This document shows, in pieces, positions 32,638 through 43,013 of a stretch of DNA of 64,000 nt. Origin of the DNA: a virus. Made by a program: the position numbers and the translations under genes. A model generated the notes under the pieces. It had not been told where the DNA came from. It did not search any database and was given only the letters and a program-made list of their open reading frames with translations. Location of the stretch: positions 85,282-149,281 of IMG/VR virus record IMGVR_UViG_3300005976_000005, one strand, 5' to 3'. Every line of letters begins with the position of its first letter. Positions within the stretch are counted from its first letter, which is position 1.

Positions 32638-35600
32638 TTATTCTCCTCTATCGTAGTCCTTTCTACTATATCCAAACAACCCTGTTTCATAATTAGGATA
32701 TGTGTAGTAGTTTCGACCCGGATTTGGTGGCGCTGTTATTCCATCGAAAGGCTTTAGATACTTCTTGTTACTATTTATAAAGTCAATATCTTTGTTATAA
32801 AGAGCATTGCTCGGTGTAAACGGATAATCAGTTGGTGGTATCCATCCAAACTGGTTCTCGTCGTTGGTTTCAACGGTAAAGTTTCCACTAATAGTAGAGT
32901 AAGAGTTGCTGAATGTGCTGTTCATCAAAATCAACCCACAAGCACTAAATTGTTCTGATGTCTCTTTTGTTAGATTAGTTATCACAGAGTCTATTATACT
33001 TACATCATAATCTGACTGGTCAAAAGCAGAGTATGTTGCTGAATTGAAATAGTCTGACCATCCATCACCACTCAAATAAATCGTAGAACCTATGATATTA
33101 GAACCGGCACTAGCTACAATATAACCAGCAGAATCTACTCCAATAGTAGTTGAGCTTATTCCACTTGTCCATGTTTCAGGAAATCCATATTCTGCCTGCC
33201 AATACAGAGGTCCTGTTCCCCAAGCATTTTCTCCACTATCACCTGTTATATATGAGCAACCAGAATATTCAGCAGAACCAGCAAAGTAATATACACCAGT
33301 TGTTTCACCGACGGCGCTAACTGTTTCATTAAAATCGTGTTTGTAGGATGCTGAAATTACATTGCTACCACTTTCTCTTTCTATCTTAAACCATATATAA
33401 TATCCAGGTACCTCATTAAATTGGGAAACAACTTCCGAATTATATTCTATTCGATCACCACCCTGAGTATTAAAGTCAAAAATTTCTGTGCCGTCTTGCT
33501 CATTCAATACAAGATGAACCGATTTGTTTCCACCAGACTCTCCAATGAATATCTGAGTCTCTATTATAAATCCACCACTGAAGCACGTAGACGAAGTATT
33601 GTAATTAATTTCGTCAGTACCGTATCTAACACATCCAGAAAAAGTAGATGTGTCCACAGCACTAAAACTTCCAGCAGAAACACCACTACTCCAGAAAGGA
33701 TTTACATTACCACAACCCAAATCTTCGTAATTATAATCTTCAAAAATGTAAGTATCGTAATCTACCCAAGATGGTTTGTCAGAGCTTGTTCCTGTTACAA
33801 TAACAGACTCCGTTGTTCCTGACAACATGTAATTCATCGGGTCTATCTGTATTCTACTATATTCACCCTGATACACTACAAACATATTATAAGTTCTACT
33901 AAGAATAATTTTACCACCAAAACCAGGAGAACTATATCTTTTATTGTATATGATACCGTTTCTCAATGTACATCCACCAGCAGAAAGAACTGAGTTTTCG
34001 TCAAAAACGGAAAAGTCTTCAACGATCCAAACCCAAGGTCCGTAAGCAGAAACATCCCAGTCTCTTATTGTAAAGTTCTTTCTTCTATCTACTGACAAAA
34101 CATTCCTATTAGAAGTAGAGCCATAGTCAAGGTTTCTTGATCCTCTTAATCTATAAGTGTCGTTGTAATCTCCACTTGTCTCGACTCTTCCTCTAAATTC
34201 TCCCCAATTGAAAGGATCAGCGGAAGTTCCAACATTACTTCCACACACATCGTATGAAGAATTTATGTCCACAAAGTAAATAGCGGAAGTTGAAAATATA
34301 CTCAATGTGGCGGTATCTGTTGAAGACACACTCGAATCATCTAAAGCATATCCTGATAGACCTATTGTAAAAGTTGCTCCACTTGTGTAATACTTTGTTT
34401 CAGTATCAGAGTCCCCGGAAGTACCATCTCCAAAATCCCATTTATATGAACCAGCAGCTAATCCTATAGTACTTGCTAAAAATGTTAAGTTGTCAAAAAA
34501 TGTAGCACTGGAATTAGTTATATCGTTACCGTTTTTGTAAATTGAAATAGTAACAATAAAATCGCCAACTAATATTTCAAAGGTATTCGTTGTAAATGTG
34601 TACCATTCATTTCTCGAAGTTATTGTAGCAAAAACATCAAATGAACCATTAGATGTAAACGAATGAGTCAGAGTATCATTGAAGTTTACAGCGGATGTGT
34701 AACCGTCATCAAAATTGTAAACCGCGGATGTCGCGCTAAATGCTGTAAACGGATCATTGCCACTCAAAACAAAATCTACACTAGAATCAATTGGTGAAGT
34801 TGCTGAGCTTGCCGAAATAGATATTCCTGATAATGATGGAAAGAAAAGAGCACCAATACCGTCTCTTGTTCCATTCCACCAAATACCATCATTATAAGAA
34901 GTATCCCCAGTAACAGAAATATCTTCAAAACCACCAGATAAATAATTGAAATCATTAGGAGTCACTGCGCTAATATCTGCGCTAAGTGCTGCTGGTTGTG
35001 AGAAATTGAATTGACAATTAGTAACAGCAGACGATCCAATTTCGTAATATTCGCCAGCTGTGAATTCTGATGAATCAGTAATACAATTATCTATTGATAC
35101 TGTTGTTTCACTATATCCAAAAAATGTCGTTGGTCCTATTATAATACTGTTGACAATATTTACAGCAGAAGATGAGAAAAAAATAAAACTACCCGGAGAA
35201 CCTGACTTTTTAGAAAATGTACAGTTTATGATATTAATATTAGCGCAGTTTGATATATTAATGCTAATACCCATACCCTCATCAGCATTTTCTTTTCCAA
35301 GAAAATAGCAGTTATCATATGTAAGATTTTGAGTAAAATCATATGCTCCTTCTCCACCCAATATATCACAAGGACTACCACTCGATTCGAACATTCCATT
35401 TTGAACCTTGAACGAATCGATTCCTGAAAGATTAAAACCAAATGTGAAGTTATCATTATAAATCTTAAATGGCTCTGTTCCCCAGTTAGTTATAGTTATT
35501 GAATTTCCTTTTACATAATACAAGTTGTCAAAATTTATATTAACATTTCTATATCCTGAAAGATAGTATGTTTCAGTAGACGGAACACCATTCCCACCAC

Positions 35601-35700
35601 TAAGCACGTTGGTAAATTCATCCCAGTTTAGTGGATCAGACTCAGTACCAGCATTACCTGTATCAACGTAATCTTCATTTATGTTTACAAAAATGGCCAT
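32638..35700 (-). CDS. Large adhesin/fibre protein with two PKD-like domains (1020 aa)
   Basis: It opens with FVNINEDYVDTGNAGTESDP then LNWDEF, the beta-helix start. NGTRDGIGALFFPSLSG (about residue 280) and the C-terminal ETGLFGYSRKDYDRGE are diverged GLWG modules. Two PKD-like domains lie near 300-385 (YNFDDGYTSAV ... HSFTSNGSFDVFATI) and 390-475 (YKWDFGDGTSGDSD). A second beta-helix entry is DINSSYDVCGSNVGTSADPF. Probably a long receptor-binding protein. Confidence 0.65.
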   Translation of the reverse strand: MAIFVNINEDYVDTGNAGTESDPLNWDEFTNVLSGGNGVPSTETYYLSGYRNVNINFDNLYYVKGNSITITNWGTEPFKIYNDNFTFGFNLSGIDSFKVQNGMFESSGSPCDILGGEGAYDFTQNLTYDNCYFLGKENADEGMGISINISNCANINIINCTFSKKSGSPGSFIFFSSSAVNIVNSIIIGPTTFFGYSETTVSIDNCITDSSEFTAGEYYEIGSSAVTNCQFNFSQPAALSADISAVTPNDFNYLSGGFEDISVTGDTSYNDGIWWNGTRDGIGALFFPSLSGISISASSATSPIDSSVDFVLSGNDPFTAFSATSAVYNFDDGYTSAVNFNDTLTHSFTSNGSFDVFATITSRNEWYTFTTNTFEILVGDFIVTISIYKNGNDITNSSATFFDNLTFLASTIGLAAGSYKWDFGDGTSGDSDTETKYYTSGATFTIGLSGYALDDSSVSSTDTATLSIFSTSAIYFVDINSSYDVCGSNVGTSADPFNWGEFRGRVETSGDYNDTYRLRGSRNLDYGSTSNRNVLSVDRRKNFTIRDWDVSAYGPWVWIVEDFSVFDENSVLSAGGCTLRNGIIYNKRYSSPGFGGKIILSRTYNMFVVYQGEYSRIQIDPMNYMLSGTTESVIVTGTSSDKPSWVDYDTYIFEDYNYEDLGCGNVNPFWSSGVSAGSFSAVDTSTFSGCVRYGTDEINYNTSSTCFSGGFIIETQIFIGESGGNKSVHLVLNEQDGTEIFDFNTQGGDRIEYNSEVVSQFNEVPGYYIWFKIERESGSNVISASYKHDFNETVSAVGETTGVYYFAGSAEYSGCSYITGDSGENAWGTGPLYWQAEYGFPETWTSGISSTTIGVDSAGYIVASAGSNIIGSTIYLSGDGWSDYFNSATYSAFDQSDYDVSIIDSVITNLTKETSEQFSACGLILMNSTFSNSYSTISGNFTVETNDENQFGWIPPTDYPFTPSNALYNKDIDFINSNKKYLKPFDGITAPPNPGRNYYTYPNYETGLFGYSRKDYDRGE

Positions 35701-35703
35701 TTA

Positions 35704-38436
35704 TTACCTCTTATATTGATAAGTCAAGTCTATATTCACCTTTACAATTTCGTTTCCAAGTGAATATCCACCTTTTATTGGTACTCCTTCGGAATCAACA
35801 GCAACGTCATCTGCTATATTTCCCTGAGTATCTATCAAATTGTATCTTATTATTCTCAGGTAATCCTTTCTTATATCACTAATCAACTTCATAAAATTAT
35901 CACTATCTACCCAAGAACTATACACAGATTCTGTCTTCAAATCCACATAAAGCCCCTTAGCAAATTCTTCCAAGAAGGTCCTCTCGGTTATTCCTCTGCT
36001 CCACTCAAGACTGTAAGACTGAACCTGTTTTGTGTTTTCATCTATTGTATAGCTAACATTTCTTTCACTTGCTCCAATAGTATCACTAAATGTAGCATTA
36101 GTAACATAGTTGTTCAATCTCGTATTGATATTATCATAAAGATCATTCTTTTGAGTAGTGCTAAATCCAGCAGTTTCAATAGATGAATGTGCTGAGAAGT
36201 TATAAAAATTTCCACCAGCAGGGTTCGTTGGATAACTTGGAGCAAATCTCACATCAGCATAAAGGACTGATGGGAACTGCTCTATAATTTCAACAACATT
36301 AGAAATATATATTTCCTCATTGAAATCAGCATTGTTGTTGAACCACTCGTAAACAGCATCCTCTATTTTTACTTTTTCACTTTGTCTATCATACAAGTTC
36401 TTTATGTAAACATTTCCAACCAAATCTATAGTCTGTATTATAGGACTTATGTAAATGTTTCTTATTGTTACCTGACTTCTAGCATCAAGATCGTCAACAA
36501 CATCTATTATTTTACTACTAAGTTCTCTATTTGTTGTTACAAGAAATGCTGCAGCTGAGGAAATACCAATATCAGCAGCAGCGTCATCTGACTGGCCTGT
36601 CAATCCTTCTATTGAATATATGTAAGCAGGAGTATCAGGACTATGTGCTATTGTGAATTTATTGGTGTCAGAGTTGAATGATACTGTTACACTATCATCA
36701 ACCTTCTGTCCAAAGTTAGCATTTTGAACATTATTGGTTCCTCTATTATCTACAAGATTTCTAAGCTCTGACTGAAGTCTTGAAGCAATTTCATCCATCG
36801 CGTTTGAGAATACGGTCTCTTCGCTTAGATTATCAACATCAATAGTCACGTCAGTAGTTCCACTCAATAACTTATTATTAGCAGCAACGTCTGTTGTATA
36901 ATTCACGGAAAAAACCATACTATCTCCATATGTATTGGAGAAGTAAACCCCGTCTTTACTTGTATCTACCTGATCTCCTCTCAACTTCCATACAAACGTT
37001 GATGTTTGGTAGTTCTTCAATTGTTGAACAAGATTGCTACTATCCTCCGATCCCTTAATGTAAACATTGAAGTAGTTTCTTTGGTTCAATTCATCATCAT
37101 CGTAGTTGAAATCAAGAACTGATGTGTCCAGTCCCGTTGACTTATCCTTTACATAATATGGAGAAACTTCTGTCTGATAAAGAGGTCCAACTACACTAAA
37201 GAAAACAATGTTGAACATTCTTAGAAGTGCGTCGGTTCCTCTCTCATTCAATTCCTCCTGCTCTCCCCACGCTATTGCGTTCTTGATATCTATTGGACTT
37301 GTTAACGATTTCAAGTAGCTTACATAGTCTCTTCTGGAAACAAGTCTATCAAGAGAGTAATAAATGTTTGGGGCATTGACACGAATGGAATCAATACTCT
37401 CCATATCTGCTCCACCAGTAATATTACTTTCAAAGTAGAATTCTATTCTGTCAGTGACATCATTTCCATTGCTATCAAAAACTCTTCCAGAAAATTGTAT
37501 TTTCTTATCCTTGGCACCAACCTGGTTGGCTTTTGATCCCTTGGTAGCAAGATATTGGATGTAAACATTGTCATTAGAAGTGCCAGCACCCTGACCATAT
37601 GTTGATGCTCCAACTTGAGCAAATCTTCCATCACCGAAAAGTACTTCAACACCTTCAGTAATAGCAGTTCTTACAACACATACCTTAGTAACCTCACCGG
37701 CATTGGCAGCGTCTATTACTTCCCAGTCTATAAGAGACCTTCTGTTTATATTATATTCAGTTTCATCACTCTTTACATTTCCAACCCAAACCTTTGTTGT
37801 TGGAAAATCATAGTCTTCCTCACCATATCTATTACTGAATTCGGAATCATCTATTCTGTATAATTGAAAAGTTGAACCAATCTGTGGGTTTGTGTTTCCT
37901 TCAATAACCTTTTCCTTTATTTCACCTTGAACAACTTCAATGCTATTGTTCTGATAGTCCTTTAGTATGAAGTTTGTTTCTGCGTTCTGAGATGTAAGTA
38001 TAGTGCTATAATCAGCATAGTTCAATGTCAATGTTCTCTTCAAGACAAATTTCAATCCATTGTAAGAGAATACTGATTGAACAGGAATTTGTATAGTTGA
38101 TTGATTGTTCAATCCAAGTCCAGTCCAATCACCTTTCAACTTTATCTTGATTTTAGCTTCTGCTGGAATAGGTCTTTGTGTCACATATCCTAAACCTCTA
38201 GCCAAGAGAATAACAGAACTACGAAGTCTTGCGGTGTCAAAGAATGACTCTTCTGCGCGGCGTTCTAACATATAGGTAACTAAATCTGCTGTTCCGGCAA
38301 ATATCTCTGCCATTGTTTGTGCTATTGCCGATTCTCTAAAGTTTGCGAATCGCTCATCAGAGTTAAACTTATCGTTTATCTGATTAAGAATTTCGTCATA
38401 TGTAAGTCCAGAATATTTCAAAAAATTGTTGGCCAT
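35704..38436 (-). CDS. 6: Baseplate wedge protein gp6-like (Baseplate_J family)
   Basis: 910 aa. The N-terminus FLKYSGLTYDEILNQINDKF, ERFANFRESAIAQTMAEIFA and RLRSSVILLARGLGYVTQRP is typical of gp6/gpJ baseplate wedges. It continues with PAEAKIKIKLKGDWTGLGLN, the beta-domain, and a C-terminal half with VRFAPSYPTNP. gp6 forms the ring that holds the wedges together. The protein is longer than T4 gp6 (660 aa), so an extra middle domain is likely. It lies next to gp25, as in most contractile tails. Confidence 0.88.
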   Translation of the reverse strand: MANNFLKYSGLTYDEILNQINDKFNSDERFANFRESAIAQTMAEIFAGTADLVTYMLERRAEESFFDTARLRSSVILLARGLGYVTQRPIPAEAKIKIKLKGDWTGLGLNNQSTIQIPVQSVFSYNGLKFVLKRTLTLNYADYSTILTSQNAETNFILKDYQNNSIEVVQGEIKEKVIEGNTNPQIGSTFQLYRIDDSEFSNRYGEEDYDFPTTKVWVGNVKSDETEYNINRRSLIDWEVIDAANAGEVTKVCVVRTAITEGVEVLFGDGRFAQVGASTYGQGAGTSNDNVYIQYLATKGSKANQVGAKDKKIQFSGRVFDSNGNDVTDRIEFYFESNITGGADMESIDSIRVNAPNIYYSLDRLVSRRDYVSYLKSLTSPIDIKNAIAWGEQEELNERGTDALLRMFNIVFFSVVGPLYQTEVSPYYVKDKSTGLDTSVLDFNYDDDELNQRNYFNVYIKGSEDSSNLVQQLKNYQTSTFVWKLRGDQVDTSKDGVYFSNTYGDSMVFSVNYTTDVAANNKLLSGTTDVTIDVDNLSEETVFSNAMDEIASRLQSELRNLVDNRGTNNVQNANFGQKVDDSVTVSFNSDTNKFTIAHSPDTPAYIYSIEGLTGQSDDAAADIGISSAAAFLVTTNRELSSKIIDVVDDLDARSQVTIRNIYISPIIQTIDLVGNVYIKNLYDRQSEKVKIEDAVYEWFNNNADFNEEIYISNVVEIIEQFPSVLYADVRFAPSYPTNPAGGNFYNFSAHSSIETAGFSTTQKNDLYDNINTRLNNYVTNATFSDTIGASERNVSYTIDENTKQVQSYSLEWSRGITERTFLEEFAKGLYVDLKTESVYSSWVDSDNFMKLISDIRKDYLRIIRYNLIDTQGNIADDVAVDSEGVPIKGGYSLGNEIVKVNIDLTYQYKR

Positions 38437-38448
38437 TCAAACACCCCT

Positions 38449-38844
38449 TTATGCGTTACTAAATATCTTCTTTTTGAAGGTACTTTGTATATTAGTTCTT
38501 CTTATGATGTAAGGAATTATCAAAATTACAAAATTCCTATCAACATCAGCGATGACTCTCATTTCACTTTCAAGAACCGTAATTCTATCTTCCCATATTC
38601 TCAGTACCTCAGCAATCTCATCCAGAATAGATTCTGCTTCTTCCTGTGAAAAAAGATTGAATATTCTATACTGTAGTCCATATCCAAAAGAAGGATTGAA
38701 CAATCTTTCACCAGGAAGTGTTCCAAGTATTAATTCAATACTTTGGTTTATAACATCAACATCCCAGATTTCACCAACGTCAATAGGGTTCTTGTCAATG
38801 TCGTATGCCCATCTTTCTGATATGTTTCTTATTGTCTTAGCCAT
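38449..38844 (-). CDS. 25: Baseplate wedge protein gp25 (GPW/gp25 family)
   Basis: 131 aa, the usual gp25 length. DVINQSIELILGTLPGERLF followed by NPSFGYGLQYRIFNLFSQEE is the family signature (the GER...P.yG core), and AEVLRIWEDRITVLESEMRV the following helix-strand. gp25 sits in the inner baseplate, binds gp6 and seeds sheath assembly. Confidence 0.95.
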   Translation of the reverse strand: MAKTIRNISERWAYDIDKNPIDVGEIWDVDVINQSIELILGTLPGERLFNPSFGYGLQYRIFNLFSQEEAESILDEIAEVLRIWEDRITVLESEMRVIADVDRNFVILIIPYIIRRTNIQSTFKKKIFSNA

Positions 38845-38868
38845 AATATCGTTCCTTATCTGTATTTA

Positions 38869-40749
38869 TTATAAATCAAATACACCTTGGTTGTTTTTTA
38901 GTCTTTCCAAAACATTCGACGGGTCTATACTGTTTACTTCTGCAGTTATCGATGTTTTAATACCATTTGCATAGACTGAAAATGCGTTCTCAATAGATGA
39001 AGTTATTTGATTTTGAATTCCATAATCCGGGTCAGTGATATTGACATCTAACTGTGGTAAAGGTGTCGATTCTTTTAATAGATTATAAGATGCTTCGTTA
39101 GCGGCGAAAGCAGCCGCAGTCGATGGATTGTTTGCGTTTGTTTCATTTGATACTTTTATTGTTGCCAACAAAGAACTTGCGGCCGTAAGAGCCGCACTAT
39201 TTGATGTCTTTTTTGACTCAGCAACAATCTTAACAGCATTCTGAACCAATAAAACCAAAGCCGATATACTCTCATAAGAACTTTCAACATCATCATATGA
39301 AAATACACTTTCGTCATTTGGAAAATATATTGGTTGAATAGCACCATTGACTAATTTACTTGAAGCAATTTCAATAATAGACTGAATTCCAACAATTCCC
39401 AAATTATCAGCCAAACCATCAACAGAATTTACCATGTTTGTTATAGATGTATTTATATTAGGAATGGTATTTATGTATATTGGTAAAATTTCTTCTAGGT
39501 AAATAGAATACCCATAAGGTTGAATTGCTGTTAATGAAGTTCCCCAAACAACTATTCTTTGAGTCCTTGTCATTAGCTTAGTAGCATTCTCTATTGCTAT
39601 TCCTATATTTGAAATTAAGTAATCAGCAACAGGATTAATCAAGCTTTCAAGAGTTCTCATAAGTTCAACAACATAATTAACTATCTCTAATTCTGATAGG
39701 TTAGAATCATTTGTTAACTTCATATATATAAAGTTAGATTCTTCATTGATAGACTGTTTTACTTCAGTTATTAAATTATCCAAAATATTTGTTGTGGAAC
39801 CTTCAATTTTACCAATGGGAACATTAACATCTATAGTTGTTTCAGAACCTTTTGACAAATCACTATAAGTTATACTTGGGAAACCTGGATTAACTTTTAC
39901 TGAATATGGTTGCTTCATATCTGGTATTCCTAAAACACCAGGAACAACTATCATATCCAAGTTAACATAATAATCTGTTCCGAACGAAGCAACCCCTTCC
40001 GTATATCCCAAAGCGGGTGGTAATAGTGGAACAGGCGATGCCAACATAGTACCTGCGTAAACAGCACCAACACCAACATCCGCTTGGCTGGAGTAAACTT
40101 CATTTAAATTAATGAAGTCAACTATAGCAGAACCCAATACGTCCCAAAATATCTTTTGGTTAATATTTCCCTGGTTTATTAGGTTGTCAAACTTATTAAG
40201 AACTTTATCAATAGTATTATCAATTTCATCATACGCAGAACCAAACCCAAATACTAAATCAATATCAAAATAAAACTTGTCGTCGAGATAATGGCTTTTT
40301 GCGGTCATAAAAGGAACACTTAACCAAAGAAGAATAGTTCTTAAAAATTTCTCCATTCCTTCTTTTCTATCAGTAACGTATCCAGTTTCTGTTGGTCTAA
40401 GAATCATTGGCATCATATAAAGTGGAAAAAAATCCAAGTCTTTAGGATCAATCAAACCAACGGTTGGTGCGTTCTGTAAAGACCATCCTATTTCAACACC
40501 TTGAGCATAGCCGTTCTGATTCAAATTAATATAGCAGTAATTATTGATGTATTCTTGTATACCATACACAACCGAGAAATGAGAGACAATACCATTTACT
40601 CTAGCAGATACAGAAGAATTATCAGAAGCAGAAAAAACGTTATAAACATCTGAATCCGGTGTGTCATACTTTCTAAAATATTCTTCTACTCTATTTCTAA
40701 CTATTGACGAAAGTTTTTCACCGGCTGCTGTAATAGATTGTTCAGCCAT
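38869..40749 (-). CDS. Unassigned baseplate-region structural protein (626 aa)
   Basis: It lies between gp5 and gp25 and shares their transcription unit. It contains long amphipathic helices (LLVQNAVKIVAESKKTSNSA, ALTAASSLLATIKVS), hydrophobic segments (SPVPLLPPALGYTEGVASF) and a beta-rich C-terminus. I do not recognise a family. Position suggests a baseplate or wedge component. No signal peptide. Confidence 0.55.
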   Translation of the reverse strand: MAEQSITAAGEKLSSIVRNRVEEYFRKYDTPDSDVYNVFSASDNSSVSARVNGIVSHFSVVYGIQEYINNYCYINLNQNGYAQGVEIGWSLQNAPTVGLIDPKDLDFFPLYMMPMILRPTETGYVTDRKEGMEKFLRTILLWLSVPFMTAKSHYLDDKFYFDIDLVFGFGSAYDEIDNTIDKVLNKFDNLINQGNINQKIFWDVLGSAIVDFINLNEVYSSQADVGVGAVYAGTMLASPVPLLPPALGYTEGVASFGTDYYVNLDMIVVPGVLGIPDMKQPYSVKVNPGFPSITYSDLSKGSETTIDVNVPIGKIEGSTTNILDNLITEVKQSINEESNFIYMKLTNDSNLSELEIVNYVVELMRTLESLINPVADYLISNIGIAIENATKLMTRTQRIVVWGTSLTAIQPYGYSIYLEEILPIYINTIPNINTSITNMVNSVDGLADNLGIVGIQSIIEIASSKLVNGAIQPIYFPNDESVFSYDDVESSYESISALVLLVQNAVKIVAESKKTSNSAALTAASSLLATIKVSNETNANNPSTAAAFAANEASYNLLKESTPLPQLDVNITDPDYGIQNQITSSIENAFSVYANGIKTSITAEVNSIDPSNVLERLKNNQGVFDL

Positions 40750-40760
40750 TCAAAAACTCC

Positions 40761-41444
40761 TTATGGGACTGCCGGACCTGTTGGTGCTACATTTCCAGAA
40801 TGAGGTGCTCCAGTGAACAAACACGCCGGCAAAGCACAAAGAGGTCCACCAGGCGGTGGTATTGGACTTGCTACAGTTCCCTGAACTTTTATAGAACCTG
40901 GAGAATGATTCAATTTCAAATCTCCGATACTAAAAATTTCTGTAGAACCATCGGCATTTATCAAAACCTTTGTACCTGAATTATGATGAAAAGTGGTTTC
41001 CTTACTCTTTCTATTTATTGTAAAGTAATCACCTTCATCAGTCTCAAACATTACCATGTTATCAGGATAGTCAACATCCTTTTGTGTTGGTTGACTATTT
41101 ATGTTTACTGCTTTAGTTGTATAATGTGGCAAGTAGATATCTCCTCTATCGAAGTAAACCTTCACAAGAGCACCATTAGGAGGAACCACAAATGAACCGA
41201 GAGTACTTCCAATAAACCCAAAGTCTGGTAGTGCCCATGGTAAATCATTATCTGGTACCTCTTCTCCAAAGACACCATATACTCTTATCTGACATTTGCC
41301 TTGTTTGTCTGGGTCGTTGTTGTTTACGACAATTCCAGTATGAAGGTCAACATCGGCATCAATAGAATCGAAATCCTTATCAATGAAATCATTCATTGTC
41401 TCTATTGGACTTTTACCAACCTGTCTTCTTACTTCATTTCTCAT
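40761..41444 (-). CDS. 5: Baseplate spike/hub gp5-like protein, OB-fold, no lysozyme domain
   Basis: 227 aa. The OB-fold is clear: DLHTGIVVNNNDPDKQGKCQ, IRVYGVFGEEVPDNDLPWAL, then FVVPPNGALVKVYFDRGDIY. A short beta-stretch follows (ETDEGDYFTINRKSKETTFH), then a Pro/Gly/Cys-rich end (PLCALPACLFTGAPHSGN) that recalls PAAR-like tips. T4 gp5 has an inserted lysozyme domain; there is no room for one here. The stop overlaps the gp27-like gene end-to-start at 41444. Confidence 0.8.
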   Translation of the reverse strand: MRNEVRRQVGKSPIETMNDFIDKDFDSIDADVDLHTGIVVNNNDPDKQGKCQIRVYGVFGEEVPDNDLPWALPDFGFIGSTLGSFVVPPNGALVKVYFDRGDIYLPHYTTKAVNINSQPTQKDVDYPDNMVMFETDEGDYFTINRKSKETTFHHNSGTKVLINADGSTEIFSIGDLKLNHSPGSIKVQGTVASPIPPPGGPLCALPACLFTGAPHSGNVAPTGPAVP

Positions 41445-42652
41445 TATGACTCTACCTCATAAAAATCTACTTCTGGTGACTTATTCATTCCATTTCTACT
41501 TATAGCTACCTTTTTTCTATATGTACTTCCGTTTGAAATCTCATGTTGGACTCCAGCTACTAAATAGAATCCAGACATAACCTCGTTTGATTGCTCAAAA
41601 GATATCAAAGAAGGAATGTCCACATCTATAGTATCCATAAGATTTACCTGACTAAGAGCATTTACATTCAACACAACAGAATTAGCAAAAAAGTTCTGCT
41701 TCAGAAACTTGTTTCTTGCGAGAGACTCAAAGTACTCAACTCCATAAATGTTTCTTTCTATAAAGTCTCCACCACCACAATCTGAGCATCTTACAGGTTC
41801 TCCAGCAAGACTACTGTTTCTGAATGAAAGGTCTGTTAGACTTCTGTTTATATTTGAATATATTCTATAAACACTGTTATTCTCTAAATCATAGTATCCG
41901 TGAGTTACTCCATACGTCATTTTTTTGTTGAAGTAACCAGAGTAGTTTACTATATTGTATGAGTTGAACCATATCGTATCGTCTGGATCATCTTCATCAA
42001 CATCATTTCTTTCGTAATTCTCTACACTGAATTTGGCTCTACCAATTTCTTTTTTGGAAATTTCTGAGTTGAGAGATGTCAATATAAAATTGTTTTGACT
42101 ATTTGCGTAGAAAAACATTACATCGTCTGGTAGATAAGCCCTCTTCAGAACGTGTTTTATGAAATCAAGATTACTCAAGGATGCTTGATACCAAATCATA
42201 TTATCCGAAGGAATTATGTTGTGAGGGTTTCTAAATGTCAGTCCCGCTTCAGAAGCAATGGTTGACAGCACTGAAGAAGAATTCTGTCTTGAGAAGCTCC
42301 TAGTCTTCAATACAAACATATCATCTACTTTCAAATGTCCTGTTATCGTAATAATACTTCTTCTATTATCACCAACTATTCCAACATTATAGTCATCCAA
42401 GGAGAAAGTCATCTCAAGAGGATTTTCGTCGTCTTCATGTTTACCAAGCAAAATCTCAATATCCTCTTGATCCTGCATAGGGATAACTTCTGTCAAGTAA
42501 CCTTCATCAACAATTTGAATTTCTATTGTTGGAAGAATATTAAAAATCCATTCTCTTATAACCAAGTACTGAATATTGTTTGGATTATATCTCTCATCTC
42601 CAATACTCAACTCAAGATAGAAATTTTGTCCTGGTAATTGGCCAAATTCCAT
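41444..42652 (-). CDS. 27: Baseplate hub protein gp27-like (gpD/VgrG N-domain type)
   Basis: About 402 aa. EFGQLPGQNFYLELSIGDER, IREWIFNILPTIEIQIVDEG, ITITGHLKVDDMFVLKTRSF and SSVLSTIASEAGLTFRNPHN follow the hub plan, ending in FYLVAGVQHEISNGSTYRKK. It joins tube to spike. A cysteine pair (RCSDCGGGDF) suggests a small metal or disulphide site. ATG 42652 is used (GGAGAATCTTGATT upstream). Confidence 0.75.
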   Translation of the reverse strand: MEFGQLPGQNFYLELSIGDERYNPNNIQYLVIREWIFNILPTIEIQIVDEGYLTEVIPMQDQEDIEILLGKHEDDENPLEMTFSLDDYNVGIVGDNRRSIITITGHLKVDDMFVLKTRSFSRQNSSSVLSTIASEAGLTFRNPHNIIPSDNMIWYQASLSNLDFIKHVLKRAYLPDDVMFFYANSQNNFILTSLNSEISKKEIGRAKFSVENYERNDVDEDDPDDTIWFNSYNIVNYSGYFNKKMTYGVTHGYYDLENNSVYRIYSNINRSLTDLSFRNSSLAGEPVRCSDCGGGDFIERNIYGVEYFESLARNKFLKQNFFANSVVLNVNALSQVNLMDTIDVDIPSLISFEQSNEVMSGFYLVAGVQHEISNGSTYRKKVAISRNGMNKSPEVDFYEVES

Positions 42653-42673
42653 AATCAAGATTCTCCAATCTTA

Positions 42674-43012
42674 CTATCCATTATTCTTCCTTCTTTTCCT
42701 GACAGCAGAGTACCAATCCTCAATATCTCTAATATTAGGAACTGAAATAACATCTTCAACTTCAATGTCATTCCACCAATCTTGAACTTCTGGATTAGCT
42801 TTTGCCAATATCCACCAGTAGTTCATTTTACCATAAAGTTTCAGAGATAGTAAATCCGGTCTTCCTATATAACTTCTACCAACTGTAAAAAATGTCATTG
42901 GTCTTTTTATCTCAAACAAGTCCCAGTTGTTGTCAAGCAAATCCTGTTCAAGAACACCATTAACTTCTACTTCTTCTGTGAAGTTACTTCTACGATATTT
43001 ATTTGTTGCCAT
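42674..43012 (-). CDS. 53: Baseplate wedge protein gp53-like
   Basis: 112 aa. DLFEIKRPMTFFTVGRSYIG, RPDLLSLKLYGKMNYWWILA and KANPEVQDWWNDIEVEDVIS match the gp53/LysM-like wedge family (YG...WWxIL..N, then a VxxP ending). It lies between the hub gene and the probable tube-cap gene. Confidence 0.82.
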   Translation of the reverse strand: MATNKYRRSNFTEEVEVNGVLEQDLLDNNWDLFEIKRPMTFFTVGRSYIGRPDLLSLKLYGKMNYWWILAKANPEVQDWWNDIEVEDVISVPNIRDIEDWYSAVRKRRKNNG

Positions 43013-43013
43013 A

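Noticed and set aside
40761-41444. Lysozyme domain in the gp5-like protein
   Set aside because: The length and sequence leave no insert between the OB-fold and the C-terminal stalk, and no catalytic Glu...Asp...Thr pattern is present.
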